From Candidatus Poribacteria bacterium (GTDB lineage Bacteria > Poribacteria > WGA-4E > WGA-3G), in NCBI GenBank assembly GCA_009841255.1, contig VXMD01000068.1, positions 1-64,000 of the forward strand: DNA of 64,000 nt, given 5' to 3'. Below, piece after piece: positions 9,525 to 17,672 of this stretch. The notes beneath the pieces were generated by a model that saw only the letters and a list, made by a program, of their open reading frames with translations, had not been told where the DNA came from and did not search any database. How positions within the stretch are numbered: the stretch's first letter is position 1; each line of letters begins with the position of its first letter. Both the position numbers and the translations under genes were made by a program.

Positions 9525-9553
9525 CAAGTGTCTCCCGGGTGACTTAAACGTGC

Positions 9554-9572
9554 GCGTTTTTAACGCGCGAGT
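9554..9572 (-). promoter_or_regulatory. Inverted repeat in the leader of the sigma-propeller gene
   Basis: GCGCGTT-ttt-AACGCGC forms a 7-bp perfect stem about 30 bp before the start codon. The paralogous gene has a similar inverted repeat at the same place (12828-12844). It could be an operator or an RNA hairpin in the 5' leader. Confidence 0.4.
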
Positions 9573-9596
9573 CTCAGACTGCTGTTACTAATTAAT

Positions 9597-9624
9597 GACG
9601 AGATTTAAAGAACAGAAGGGTGCA
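9597..9624 (-). promoter_or_regulatory. Putative ECF-type promoter of the sigma-propeller gene
   Basis: On the minus strand TGCACCCTT (9616-9624) is followed after 15 bp by CGTCATTAAT, with the core CGTC at 9597-9600. The same pair with the same spacing precedes the paralogous sigma-propeller gene (12868-12895). AACC/CACC at -35 and CGTC at -10 are the form expected for ECF sigma factors, so autoregulation is likely. The rest of 9525-9865 (341 bp) holds AT-rich sequence and one palindromic repeat (9753-9780); no gene is seen. Confidence 0.5.
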
Positions 9625-9752
9625 TAACGAGAAAAAATTAGAGAAATTATATCATAATTACGCTGAAATATTTTTTTTATATGACACAAGTTGCTACCGA
9701 ATAGGTCTTGAGCGTTTAAACGCAGATTTTTCAGAGAAAAGCATCTCTTCAT

Positions 9753-9780
9753 ACCCCGTAGGGGTGCTATGTCTACAGAG
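9753..9780. repeat. Palindromic element, TCTATAGACAT family
   Basis: The hairpin ACCCC-gta-GGGGT is followed by GCTATGTCTACAGA. It lies between the two sigma-propeller genes. Confidence 0.65.
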
Positions 9781-9865
9781 ATTTAAAATAAAAAGAGAGT
9801 GGTAATTCTGTTGGTAAAATCACCACTCTATTGGAGACACGTCGAGAGAATCGTTGCTCAAACGC

Positions 9866-12796
9866 CTATTGTTCTTTATTCAGAGAGACATGGAACATCC
9901 CGCGATGTTCGGTCACGATATAGAGTCCATAATTATTAATCACGAAAGCCTTGACCCTATCGGGCACTTCTGGTGTGATCTGTTCCCATTCATCTCGATT
10001 GTTCAGTCGATAAACCCCCTCATCACCAACACCGTAGACTGTTGTGGTATCCACAGCCATCCGATCAATGAGAGGGTGTGTGCCTGCCGTATCGGTGATC
10101 GCTCGCCAATGTTTACCGTCTTCTGAGGTCAAGACACCCGCGTCGGTCGCAACATAGACTGTTGAACCCGCAAAGATTATCTCTTTGAAACGCTCAAAAC
10201 GCAGCGGTAGGTTTGCAGTCACATCTTTCCATGTAACACCACTGTCAAACGATTGGAATAGGATTCCATCGCGTTTTCCAACATAGACGGTCTCTTCTGA
10301 AACAGCAAGCTTGAAACTCCACATAGAATCATCACTGAAATCAGAGCGTTTGCTCGTATCTGTCAATCCGGTGTTAAACCATTTTGATTCACCGCGTTTC
10401 CATCGAAGAAGTTGCCGCATGTGTTCCACATAGAATGTATCACTGCTGACTGAAAACGCACCGAGTCCAAACATAAATCGTTCGAATTGGAACATTTTAT
10501 TCATCCAATCCTTTATATCTCTAGTGGAAGGGACTTCCTCAAGGGCGGGGACCCCTTGGATGGGAACTAATACGTTCCCATTTGCAGAGAGGCGGAAGAT
10601 GTGCAGTTTATACTCGAGGACTGAATCGGGTGAGGCCACATAAAGCGCACCCTCGGCGGTTGCGAATTTTGGGGAAATCAGAGGGGTGTCTGTCTCTTCT
10701 TGTTTTAGTGTGAGTTCACCAGAACTCACGGTGAGTTTGTTCCATGACGCGCCACCATCACTGGATTTGGAAACGCCCTGAGAGATTCTCGTGTAAAGCG
10801 TATCCTTGAACCCCACTAAGTTGGACATGCCCGCGCTTACGAGCCCATCCGTAAATGGATGCCACGATTCACCACCATCAGTTGAGCGTGTAAGCCCAGA
10901 AATGCTGTCTCTGAAAATAGTATTTTCATCCATCGCTACACTGGGAAATATAGTGGGTGTGACGATACTGGAGTTGAAACCAAATTCTGTCCATGTTTTT
11001 CCGGCATCGGTTGAGCGGAAGCTCAACATATCTAACACCAAAACGGCGTTTCCAGCTACCAAGACTTTAACACCCGATGAAACTCTCATCATGTGAGATT
11101 TACTTGTCGGTGTTATATTGGTCCACGACTCACCTAAATCGGTTGAATGGAAAACTTCCCATCTGGGTCCGGTATCGTTCATCATCTCTGCTATAAGCTC
11201 ATCTATCTTCGCTTTCCTACCTTCAGGGGTTTCCATCTGAGATTTCGCTAGAGAAAGATCAGAACCCGTTCCGACATAGAGATCGTTTCCAGAGACTGCC
11301 AAAGAACGAATGGCTTTCGTGGTATCTATCGACAATTTCTTCGATGTGTCTGAATGCAGGCGGTAGAGTCCTTTGTTCGTGCCGACAAATACCGTGTTTT
11401 CAATAGCAACTATCGCATTAATACCGCTGTCTGCTATTTCATTGTTGAGCGGGCTCCACTCTTTACCTCCATTTGTTGACCGGAAGATGCCTTCGCCAGC
11501 TCGAAGCCCGAGGTACAAGGCGTCATCCGTTATCGCCAATCCAAGGGCGCGCCCCTTTGGACGTCCACCGAGTTTTCTCCATGTTTCGCCTCTATCTTTT
11601 GAAGTGAACACACCGTTAGAAAAGACGAGATAGAGCGTACCATTTCGTTCTGCTATCCGTATGCCGTCCCTGTCTACAGACGCCTCTGGAGGGACTGAAT
11701 TAACGAGCGTCCAGGCGGGGGCATCTGGTGCTAATCTGTAGATACCGATTTTCGAAGTCGCATAGACATCCCCCCACGAACTGACTATTAAGCCCGATAC
11801 TGAGGCTTCTTCTTGTGGACCGCTTGCCTGTATCCACTGCTGTTCTGTTGATGGACGCGTCTCCTTTTCTACCTGCGCGGCGGCAAGCATAACAGGTTCC
11901 GAAACTTGCGGACCGGTGCCACTGCTCTTCCCGGTGGTATCGAAACGTCCGGATTGGTTCCGTAGATCAGGTTTCGCTTGTGTATCCAAGACAATAGGGG
12001 CATCAATAATTTCAACCGTGATTTCCGATTGTGCGTTCAGGTTATACGGTTTCTGGAAGCGAGAAAGGTATTGAGACCCTGTACCTATTATGAGAAAGAT
12101 AAAGATGGCTGTTGCGGCAGAAATTGCCCACGGCAGGAGCGGTTTGCTACTGGTAGGAGATATTGGTTGGAGTTCAGCGGTTTTCTTCAGAATATTCTCG
12201 GTGAGGTCGGCAGGCAATTGTACGCTGCCAAGGGTTTCCTGAATCATGGTTTCTTGCTCCTTTAAACGGTTCCGAGCCCGTTGGAGACGGCTCTTGATTG
12301 TGTTTACTGAGACACCTAAGAACTTACTTATTTCCTTCGTTGTCATTTCCCCGAGATAGTGGAGTGTCACGACGGTGCGTTCGCTCTCGGGGAGTTTCTC
12401 TAAGAGACTTCTGATGTACCTTTGACGGTGTTCCGTAGAGGCTTCCTCACGCTGTTCATCTTCGTAGTGCCGATAAGATGACATGTCTATCTCCTCTTCA
12501 CTCGTAGTTTCTAAGGATTCCATCTGGGACTTCTGCTTTCGGTGCCAGGCGATACAGAGTCTGTCGGCAATCACATAGAGCCAGCCAGCGAACTGGTTCG
12601 GGTTCTTCAGCGTCCCAAGTTTCTGGTATGCCTTGAGGAAGGCGTCCTGCGTAAGTTCCTCAGCAGTATGGAAATCGCCGACCTTCCGCCATGCGAGGGC
12701 GTGGACGCTCTTCTGGTATTTTTTTACCAGTGTGGTGAAGGCACCCTCGTCCCCTGACAGGAATCGGTTAACCAGTTGGGCATCTTCGTTTTTCAT
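9866..12796 (-). CDS. Membrane-tethered ECF sigma factor fused to an Asp-box beta-propeller (second paralogue)
   Basis: 976 aa from the ATG at 12796 (GGAGAG upstream); longer readings are not needed. The layout matches the neighbour at 6579: sigma region 2 (about 10-82), region 4 helix-turn-helix (ISKFLGVSVNTIKSRLQRAR, about 155-175), one membrane span near 221-243, and a propeller with at least seven Asp boxes (SKDRGETW, STNGGKEW, STDLGESW, STDAGKTW, STDGGESW, SSDGGASW, SFDSGVTW). The sigma part is much more conserved between the paralogues than parts of the propeller, which is what different ligands but similar promoters would produce. Two intact copies argue against an assembly artefact or frameshift fusion. 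No anti-sigma gene is adjacent. Confidence 0.88.
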   Translation of the reverse strand: MKNEDAQLVNRFLSGDEGAFTTLVKKYQKSVHALAWRKVGDFHTAEELTQDAFLKAYQKLGTLKNPNQFAGWLYVIADRLCIAWHRKQKSQMESLETTSEEEIDMSSYRHYEDEQREEASTEHRQRYIRSLLEKLPESERTVVTLHYLGEMTTKEISKFLGVSVNTIKSRLQRARNRLKEQETMIQETLGSVQLPADLTENILKKTAELQPISPTSSKPLLPWAISAATAIFIFLIIGTGSQYLSRFQKPYNLNAQSEITVEIIDAPIVLDTQAKPDLRNQSGRFDTTGKSSGTGPQVSEPVMLAAAQVEKETRPSTEQQWIQASGPQEEASVSGLIVSSWGDVYATSKIGIYRLAPDAPAWTLVNSVPPEASVDRDGIRIAERNGTLYLVFSNGVFTSKDRGETWRKLGGRPKGRALGLAITDDALYLGLRAGEGIFRSTNGGKEWSPLNNEIADSGINAIVAIENTVFVGTNKGLYRLHSDTSKKLSIDTTKAIRSLAVSGNDLYVGTGSDLSLAKSQMETPEGRKAKIDELIAEMMNDTGPRWEVFHSTDLGESWTNITPTSKSHMMRVSSGVKVLVAGNAVLVLDMLSFRSTDAGKTWTEFGFNSSIVTPTIFPSVAMDENTIFRDSISGLTRSTDGGESWHPFTDGLVSAGMSNLVGFKDTLYTRISQGVSKSSDGGASWNKLTVSSGELTLKQEETDTPLISPKFATAEGALYVASPDSVLEYKLHIFRLSANGNVLVPIQGVPALEEVPSTRDIKDWMNKMFQFERFMFGLGAFSVSSDTFYVEHMRQLLRWKRGESKWFNTGLTDTSKRSDFSDDSMWSFKLAVSEETVYVGKRDGILFQSFDSGVTWKDVTANLPLRFERFKEIIFAGSTVYVATDAGVLTSEDGKHWRAITDTAGTHPLIDRMAVDTTTVYGVGDEGVYRLNNRDEWEQITPEVPDRVKAFVINNYGLYIVTEHRGMFHVSLNKEQ

Positions 12797-12827
12797 CAAG
12801 TCTCTCCAAAATGAGTTGAGCATGCGT

Positions 12828-12844
12828 ATTTTTAATGCGCGACT
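12828..12844 (-). promoter_or_regulatory. Inverted repeat in the leader of the second sigma-propeller gene
   Basis: GCGTATT-ttt-AATGCGC is a near-perfect inverted repeat at the position equivalent to 9554-9572. One base pair is exchanged in both arms relative to the paralogue and one becomes a mismatch or wobble. Confidence 0.35.
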
Positions 12845-12867
12845 CTCGAACTGCTGTTACTATTAAT

Positions 12868-12895
12868 GACGCGATTTAAAGAGGCAAAGGTTGCA
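12868..12895 (-). promoter_or_regulatory. Putative ECF-type promoter of the second sigma-propeller gene
   Basis: On the minus strand TGCAACCTT (12887-12895) is followed after 15 bp by CGTCATTAAT (core CGTC at 12868-12871). Sequence around it (CTCTTTAAATC before -10, AGTAACAGCAGT after it) is also shared with the paralogue's upstream region. The predicted leader is about 65 nt. Confidence 0.5.
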
Positions 12896-12925
12896 TAGCG
12901 AGAAAAAATATGAAAAATGTTTCAC

Positions 12926-12954
12926 TTGACATAACATAGAAAAATCCGTATATT
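12926..12954 (+). promoter_or_regulatory. Sigma70-type promoter of the MOSC-nagB operon
   Basis: TTGACA (12926-12931) and TATATT (12949-12954) are 17 bp apart. The predicted transcription start (about 12961) is only a few nt before the ATG at 12965, and no SD is present, so the message is probably leaderless or nearly so. Confidence 0.65.
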
Positions 12955-12964
12955 AAAGCATATC

Positions 12965-13606
12965 ATGAAGCTCTTATCTATAAACGTCTCAAAACCGAAG
13001 CCTATTCAATACGGCGGCAAGACCATCCGAACCGGAATTTTCAAGGAACCGGTATCAGACACCGTCATGCTCAGAGAGAAGAACATCGACGGTGATGGAC
13101 AGGGCGATCTGCGGGTGCATGGCGGTACCTATAAAGCCATCTACGGCTATCCCTTTGAACATTACGCCCACTGGCAGCAGGCATTACAAAGAGACAACTT
13201 GACCTACGGGCAGTTCGGCGAAAATCTCACGGTTGAAGGTCTGCTGGAAACGTCAGTTCATATTGGCGATGTCTTTCAGATAGGTTCAACAGTAAAATTG
13301 CAGATTACACAGCCGCGCGTGCCCTGTTTTAAGCTCGCATACAAGATGGAACTGCCGGAGTTCCCTAAACAGTTTTTAGAGAGTCGGCGCGTCGGCTTCT
13401 ATTTCCGGGTGCTTGAGGAAGGCGAAATCAGGGCTGGTGATATCATCACACGCATTGAGAGTGCCTCGGAATCGATGAGCATTACGGAGATACTCAACCT
13501 ACGCTATTTTGATACGGACAACCGCGAGAAAATCGCACGAGCCAGAAAATTGCCTGCTCTTTCGCCGAGTTGGAAACGGGACTTTACAAAAATTTTATCA
13601 AAATGA
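12965..13606 (+). CDS. MOSC domain protein, YiiM-like
   Basis: 213-aa cytoplasmic protein. MOSC domains carry or transfer sulfur and molybdenum-cofactor-linked groups through a conserved cysteine; here that residue is in RVPCFKLAYKM. Other family marks are DGDGQGDLRVHGG near residue 45, the GQFGENLTVEGL motif and the RVGFYFRVLEEG segment. Length agrees with YiiM-type proteins, which detoxify N-hydroxylated bases; that substrate is not established for this one. The stop overlaps the start of nagB (ATGA), so the two are translated together. The start has no SD and lies next to the promoter. Confidence 0.8.
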   Translation: MKLLSINVSKPKPIQYGGKTIRTGIFKEPVSDTVMLREKNIDGDGQGDLRVHGGTYKAIYGYPFEHYAHWQQALQRDNLTYGQFGENLTVEGLLETSVHIGDVFQIGSTVKLQITQPRVPCFKLAYKMELPEFPKQFLESRRVGFYFRVLEEGEIRAGDIITRIESASESMSITEILNLRYFDTDNREKIARARKLPALSPSWKRDFTKILSK

Positions 13607-14334
13607 ATATCTTTAAAGCAACAACCAAACGTGAAGCGAGCGAAGCCGCGGCACATCTCGCAAGTCGAAAGCTTCGCGAGGCATTGGATGCAAATGGACA
13701 TGCCAGTTTCATCGTGGCAACAGGGGCGTCGCAATTTGACTTCCTTGCCGCACTCACTGCCGATGAAACGATTGAGTGGAACAACACGACGATGTTTCAT
13801 CTGGACGAGTACATCGGTATTCCTGAGACGCATCCCGCCAGTTTTCGCAAGTATCTCCGAGAACGTCTCGTGGACATTGTTCACCCCGGAACGGTCCATT
13901 TCCTGGATGGGGAAGCGGACGAATCGCAAGCCGAGTGTGATAGACTCAATCGGATTATCTCGCAACATCAGATTGACGTGGCGTTCGTAGGTATCGGTGA
14001 GAACGGACATCTCGCCTTCAACGATCCACCGGCGGATTTTGAGACAGAGGATCCGTATATCTTGGTCGAATTAGATGAAGCATGCCGACTCCAGCAGGTC
14101 GGTGAGGGGTGGTTCGCTGGAATTGATGACGTGCCGACCCAAGCAGTTTCAATGTCCATTCGCCAAATCATGAAGGCGAAAGCGATCGTTTGCACTGTGC
14201 CAGATGAGCGGAAAGCGGAGGCAGTACGGGACTGCTTATACGGCGAGATAACGCCGATGCACCCCGCTTCGATTTTACAGACGCATCCAGATTGTGCGGT
14301 ATTTTTGGACGCTGGGTCGGCATCTTTGTTGTAG
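13603..14334 (+). CDS. nagB: Glucosamine-6-phosphate deaminase/isomerase family
   Basis: 243-aa cytoplasmic sugar-phosphate isomerase family protein. The ATG at 13603 overlaps the MOSC stop codon. It has the family motifs: phosphate-binding TGASQFDFL, the DEYIGI loop with the catalytic aspartate (HLDEYIG), GIGENGHLAFNDPP with the active-site histidine, and the C-terminal KAxAIVCTVPDERKAEAV. It would turn glucosamine-6-phosphate into fructose-6-phosphate and ammonia. The position equivalent to E. coli Asp141 is Asn, as in Bacillus-type enzymes. A partial nagA is at the other end of the window. Close relatives such as 6-phosphogluconolactonase-like proteins cannot be excluded, but the motifs favour NagB. 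Confidence 0.8.
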   Translation: MNIFKATTKREASEAAAHLASRKLREALDANGHASFIVATGASQFDFLAALTADETIEWNNTTMFHLDEYIGIPETHPASFRKYLRERLVDIVHPGTVHFLDGEADESQAECDRLNRIISQHQIDVAFVGIGENGHLAFNDPPADFETEDPYILVELDEACRLQQVGEGWFAGIDDVPTQAVSMSIRQIMKAKAIVCTVPDERKAEAVRDCLYGEITPMHPASILQTHPDCAVFLDAGSASLL

Positions 14335-14361
14335 GATACGGATGGAAACCACGCTAAAAGA

Positions 14362-15090
14362 CTAATGTAAGGCTTTAATCTGTCCCCAGGTGACAGCGAG
14401 TTTGTCTTGTGACGCGACATCAAAAGGAATCTGACCGAGGGCATAGAGGATTGAGCGGTGGATGAGTTCCCATCCATCGTCTGTTACCTGTTCCCATCCC
14501 GTCGAGTGGGGCCAGATGTTAACGTGGCGTGCTTTCGTTGTGCCCTTCAGTAGTTTTGCCCCTTCTTCGTAGACAGAGATAGCCACGAGATCATCGTTGT
14601 CGGCTCGCACGGCTAATATGTCAATATCGCCTTCAAATCCGCTGCACGTCATGAGTGCTATCGCGGGTTTACTAACTGTGATGTCGCCCTTAAAACCTTC
14701 CATTATTGGATGCTCGGCATCAACGACAGTTAGGTCGTCGCCTGGATCGGAATTGAATGTGCCGTCTGCCGCAAATCCCATGTCGTCGTATGTCCACGTC
14801 TCTGCGTTGACGACTGGAACTGTTGAATCTTTGTAAGCACCCAGAATATTCGCGCTGGAAGTTGATTCCGAAATGAAGACAAAATCTATACCTGCCAGAT
14901 CAACAGGATGCTTTGCCAAATGCTGATGCGGTTCAACGACATAGCCCCACTCTTCGAGATGTTCTATAAGAGGAATGTCCTTCGGATCGGGTTCGCCCGA
15001 GCCAACGAGGACAAGTTTTTCACCCTCAGCGATAACCGAACTTACAGCAAAGAGTAGCATGAGAATCGATAGGAAAAAGTGGCGATACAT
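14362..15090 (-). CDS. Secreted protein of unknown function
   Basis: 242 aa with ATG at 15090 and AAGGAGG upstream. A signal peptide (cut near VIAEG, residue 21-22) indicates export. The body begins with a KLVLVGSGEPD strand-turn and alternates strands and helices (VDLAGIDFVFISES, VPVVNAETWTYDD, HPIMEGF, ALMTCSGF, RHVNIWPHSTGWEQVTDDGW), which suggests an amidotransferase/ThuA-like Rossmann fold, but I see no catalytic triad I can name. It is convergent with nagB (27-bp gap) and divergent from the oxidoreductase at 15320. Confidence 0.6.
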   Translation of the reverse strand: MYRHFFLSILMLLFAVSSVIAEGEKLVLVGSGEPDPKDIPLIEHLEEWGYVVEPHQHLAKHPVDLAGIDFVFISESTSSANILGAYKDSTVPVVNAETWTYDDMGFAADGTFNSDPGDDLTVVDAEHPIMEGFKGDITVSKPAIALMTCSGFEGDIDILAVRADNDDLVAISVYEEGAKLLKGTTKARHVNIWPHSTGWEQVTDDGWELIHRSILYALGQIPFDVASQDKLAVTWGQIKALH

Positions 15091-15319
15091 GAGAAGAATT
15101 TCCTCCTTTTGAGTTGGTTTTAGGGTATGGAGACACCTGCAGACGGTTGCTTACAACTACGCAGTGTGTAGCAGATACTTCCAAGGAATTTGATTGAATT
15201 CGGATATATTCTATAAGACTACACGAGCACTGTCAAGCTTTTTGATTTAGTGATACGTCATGCTTCGAAGTCGCTCCTATAGTGTGTTCAAACTGAGTTT
15301 ATAGAAATGGAGGGTGTGG

Positions 15320-16375
15320 ATGAAAGATGCAATCAGAGTTGGGATCATTGGTGTTGGTGGGACAATCGGCAGCACGACCGCTATTCTTGCCGCAGAGCCG
15401 AACGTGGAACTCGTCGCTTTGGCAGACCCGGATCCTACCCGCAGGCAAAGGGTCTTGGATGGGATTAAGGGGGTCCGCGTTTTTGACGATTATCGGCAGA
15501 TGTTCTATGCCTGCGATTTAGATGCCGTCTGCATTGGGCTTCCGACGTGGATGCACGCCCCTGTCTCACAGGAAGCGGTGCAGCTTGGATTACATGTACT
15601 CTGCGAAAAACCCCCTTCAAATGATGCGGCGGAGTTAATGCCGGTCACCCAACTCGCAGCAACCAAAGGGCTTGTTTATATGTTTGTCCGTCAATCGCGG
15701 TTCACATCCCAGTTGATGGAGGGGCGCAGGCTCGTGCAGGCTGGAGAACTCGGTGACGTCTATTACGCGGAAACTCGATGGATACGCACACGCTGGTGTT
15801 CTGCCCGCGGATGGCGGCACGACAAAGCGAAGGGTGGTGGGGTCCTCCTGGATCTCGGTATTCATGCCATTGACAACGTTTGGTTTATGATGGGCAATCC
15901 GCGTCCCACAGAGGTCATGGCTGGGATGTATTGCACTTTCTCCGATCTCGCGCCACCTGAGCAAATCTACACCGCAGATGATGCTGCGTGTGGGTTTGTG
16001 CGATTTGAGAACGGCTGCACCCTACATTTTGCTGTCGCGTTTTCGCTGAATACCACAAATCGACAGGCACCGGCAGAAGGAAGCGATCTGGTCAAAAGCG
16101 AGACGCAGGAGTTCCAACTTTATGGCACGAAGGCAGGGCTCGAAAGTGGGAAACTACTGGTGGGGACACCGGACGGCGTTAAAGTCAAACCTATAAAAGC
16201 ACCGCCACAAAAGGCGGATGATATAACGCTCCAGGCGCGGGAATTCATTCGGGCAATTCAAGAGGGCGATGAACCCCTTAATTCCGGTTCACAGGCAGTG
16301 ATGCTGATGCAAATGCTCGATGCAGCGATGAAATCCAGCGAAATCGGCAGTGCCGTTGCAATTCAGGGATTCTAA
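15320..16375 (+). CDS. Gfo/Idh/MocA family NAD(P)-dependent oxidoreductase
   Basis: 351 aa from the ATG at 15320 (GGAGGG 6 nt upstream; a GTG two codons earlier overlaps the SD). The N-terminal Rossmann domain carries GIIGVGGTIGST, then ALADPDP for the cofactor ribose, and the EKP catalytic motif (LCEKPPSNDAAEL, about residue 99). The C-terminal domain has GGGVLLDLGIHAIDN with the family's Asp-x3-His pair. Members oxidise or reduce sugars and cyclitols in the cytoplasm; the substrate is not predictable. The gene stands alone, divergent from the secreted protein gene. Confidence 0.85.
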   Translation: MKDAIRVGIIGVGGTIGSTTAILAAEPNVELVALADPDPTRRQRVLDGIKGVRVFDDYRQMFYACDLDAVCIGLPTWMHAPVSQEAVQLGLHVLCEKPPSNDAAELMPVTQLAATKGLVYMFVRQSRFTSQLMEGRRLVQAGELGDVYYAETRWIRTRWCSARGWRHDKAKGGGVLLDLGIHAIDNVWFMMGNPRPTEVMAGMYCTFSDLAPPEQIYTADDAACGFVRFENGCTLHFAVAFSLNTTNRQAPAEGSDLVKSETQEFQLYGTKAGLESGKLLVGTPDGVKVKPIKAPPQKADDITLQAREFIRAIQEGDEPLNSGSQAVMLMQMLDAAMKSSEIGSAVAIQGF

Positions 16376-16442
16376 TTTTCCTCTTTTAAGGTGTTTTGCT
16401 TGGGTATTTCTGCGGATTTTAATAGGGTTTTCAGACTTTTTT

Positions 16443-16472
16443 CCACCCCGTAGGGGTGGTATGTCTATAGAA
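16443..16472. repeat. Palindromic element, TCTATAGACAT family
   Basis: The hairpin CCACCCC-gta-GGGGTGG is followed by TATGTCTATAGAA. A second copy follows at 16494. Confidence 0.7.
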
Positions 16473-16493
16473 AACGGTATGTTTAGGTCCACT

Positions 16494-16516
16494 GCACTCC
16501 GTAGGAGTGCTATGTC
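16494..16516. repeat. Palindromic element, TCTATAGACAT family
   Basis: The hairpin GCACTCC-gta-GGAGTGC is followed by TATGTC. It ends about 45 bp before the dioxygenase start codon, so it would be in its 5' leader. Confidence 0.65.
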
Positions 16517-16563
16517 AAACAAATGGCAACTTAGGTATCTCTACAAGAAGACGGAGATTTGCA

Positions 16564-17466
16564 ATGTCTACACAACGCAATTCGAAAGCACCTCAGCAAG
16601 GCGAACTCACACCCCAGCAGAAGCAACAATTTCACGACGACGGCTTTCTATTCGTCCGAAACGTGCTGCCGAACCAGGCACTTCAGCCGTTGATTGATGA
16701 GTTAGCACAGTTGGTTGATGAAGGCACGCAGGCGGCAGTCAAGCATGGGATCCTTGATCCTTCGGATACTTATAACGACGAGCCGTTTGAAACGAGATTG
16801 GCACGCGTCTCAAAGGCGTGTTCCGATCCAAACTGGATTTGGAGCAACTATTTCCGGGATCAGAAAATCCGAACCGCTGGGATGTTCACGCTCAGAACAG
16901 CACCCACGCTCCTCGATGTCGTTGGCTCTCTCATCGGTGAGGAGATTTTTGCTCATCCACAGTTTAATTACCGTGCCAAATTGCCAGAACAAGCGATTAC
17001 TGTCATCCCATGGCATCAAGATTTGGCGTATCTCATCCCGGAAGAAGCGGGTGATACATTGGTTGTGAATGTCTGGCTTCCGCTCATTCGGGCGACCGAA
17101 GAAAACGGATGCATGCAAGTCATCCGCGGTTCACATCGCTACGACCTGATTGCGCACAACTACCAGGATCAGACCCCTGGGCATACAGGAGGTAGAGGTA
17201 TCAGCGATGCGGAGTTGCCACCCGGTGATGTCGTTACCGCTGAACTTGAAGCGGGAGATGTTTTGCTGACGAGTGAGCGGGTCGTCCACCGTGGACTTCC
17301 GAACCGTTCCGACACAGTGCGTTGGAGTGTGGATACGCGCTATAGCCAAATCGGGTTGCCAACGGGTCGCGAAAATGTTCCCGGTTTCATCGCTCGAAGT
17401 CGGTTAAATCCTGAAAGTATCGCCATGTCCCATCACGACTGGAATTCGCAGTTCACATCGAACTAA
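16564..17466 (+). CDS. Phytanoyl-CoA dioxygenase (PhyH) family Fe(II)/2-oxoglutarate oxygenase
   Basis: 300 aa from the ATG at 16564 (CGGAG 8 nt upstream). The double-stranded beta-helix shows the iron ligands in IPWHQDLAYL (His-x-Asp) and VVHRGLPNRSD (distal His), and a 2-oxoglutarate-binding arginine candidate a few residues later (RWSVDTRYS). The N-terminus has the usual QQFHDDGFLFVRNVL opening. Bacterial PhyH-like enzymes hydroxylate very diverse small molecules, so a phytanoyl substrate should not be assumed. A second member is at 32324 with low similarity outside the motifs. A strong SD and a 15-codon ORF follow the stop (17475). Confidence 0.88.
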   Translation: MSTQRNSKAPQQGELTPQQKQQFHDDGFLFVRNVLPNQALQPLIDELAQLVDEGTQAAVKHGILDPSDTYNDEPFETRLARVSKACSDPNWIWSNYFRDQKIRTAGMFTLRTAPTLLDVVGSLIGEEIFAHPQFNYRAKLPEQAITVIPWHQDLAYLIPEEAGDTLVVNVWLPLIRATEENGCMQVIRGSHRYDLIAHNYQDQTPGHTGGRGISDAELPPGDVVTAELEAGDVLLTSERVVHRGLPNRSDTVRWSVDTRYSQIGLPTGRENVPGFIARSRLNPESIAMSHHDWNSQFTSN

Positions 17467-17545
17467 GGAGAAATGATGCAGGACTTTGAAAATCCCTATT
17501 CTCAAGTTCAAAACTACTAATTGCCGAAAAAATTTCCAATTTTTC

Positions 17546-17574
17546 TTTACTATTTTTGTCGAATATGTTATTAT
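17546..17574 (+). promoter_or_regulatory. Putative promoter of the Cys-rich peptide cassette
   Basis: TTTACT (17546-17551) and TATTAT (17569-17574) are 17 bp apart in an AT-rich stretch. The leader to the ATG at 17673 would be about 90 nt. Confidence 0.4.
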
Positions 17575-17672
17575 TCCTCTATTGAGGATTATCGGTAGTT
17601 TCTACATCATCATTTAACCTAAATCTTTTGTTTCGTCCCTAACGACGGACGACAGAACAGAGAGGAAACAAA

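Noticed and set aside
6579-12796. Sigma-propeller fusions as an assembly or frameshift artefact
   Set aside because: Two independent paralogues have the same junction, with a membrane span between the parts and continuous reading frames.
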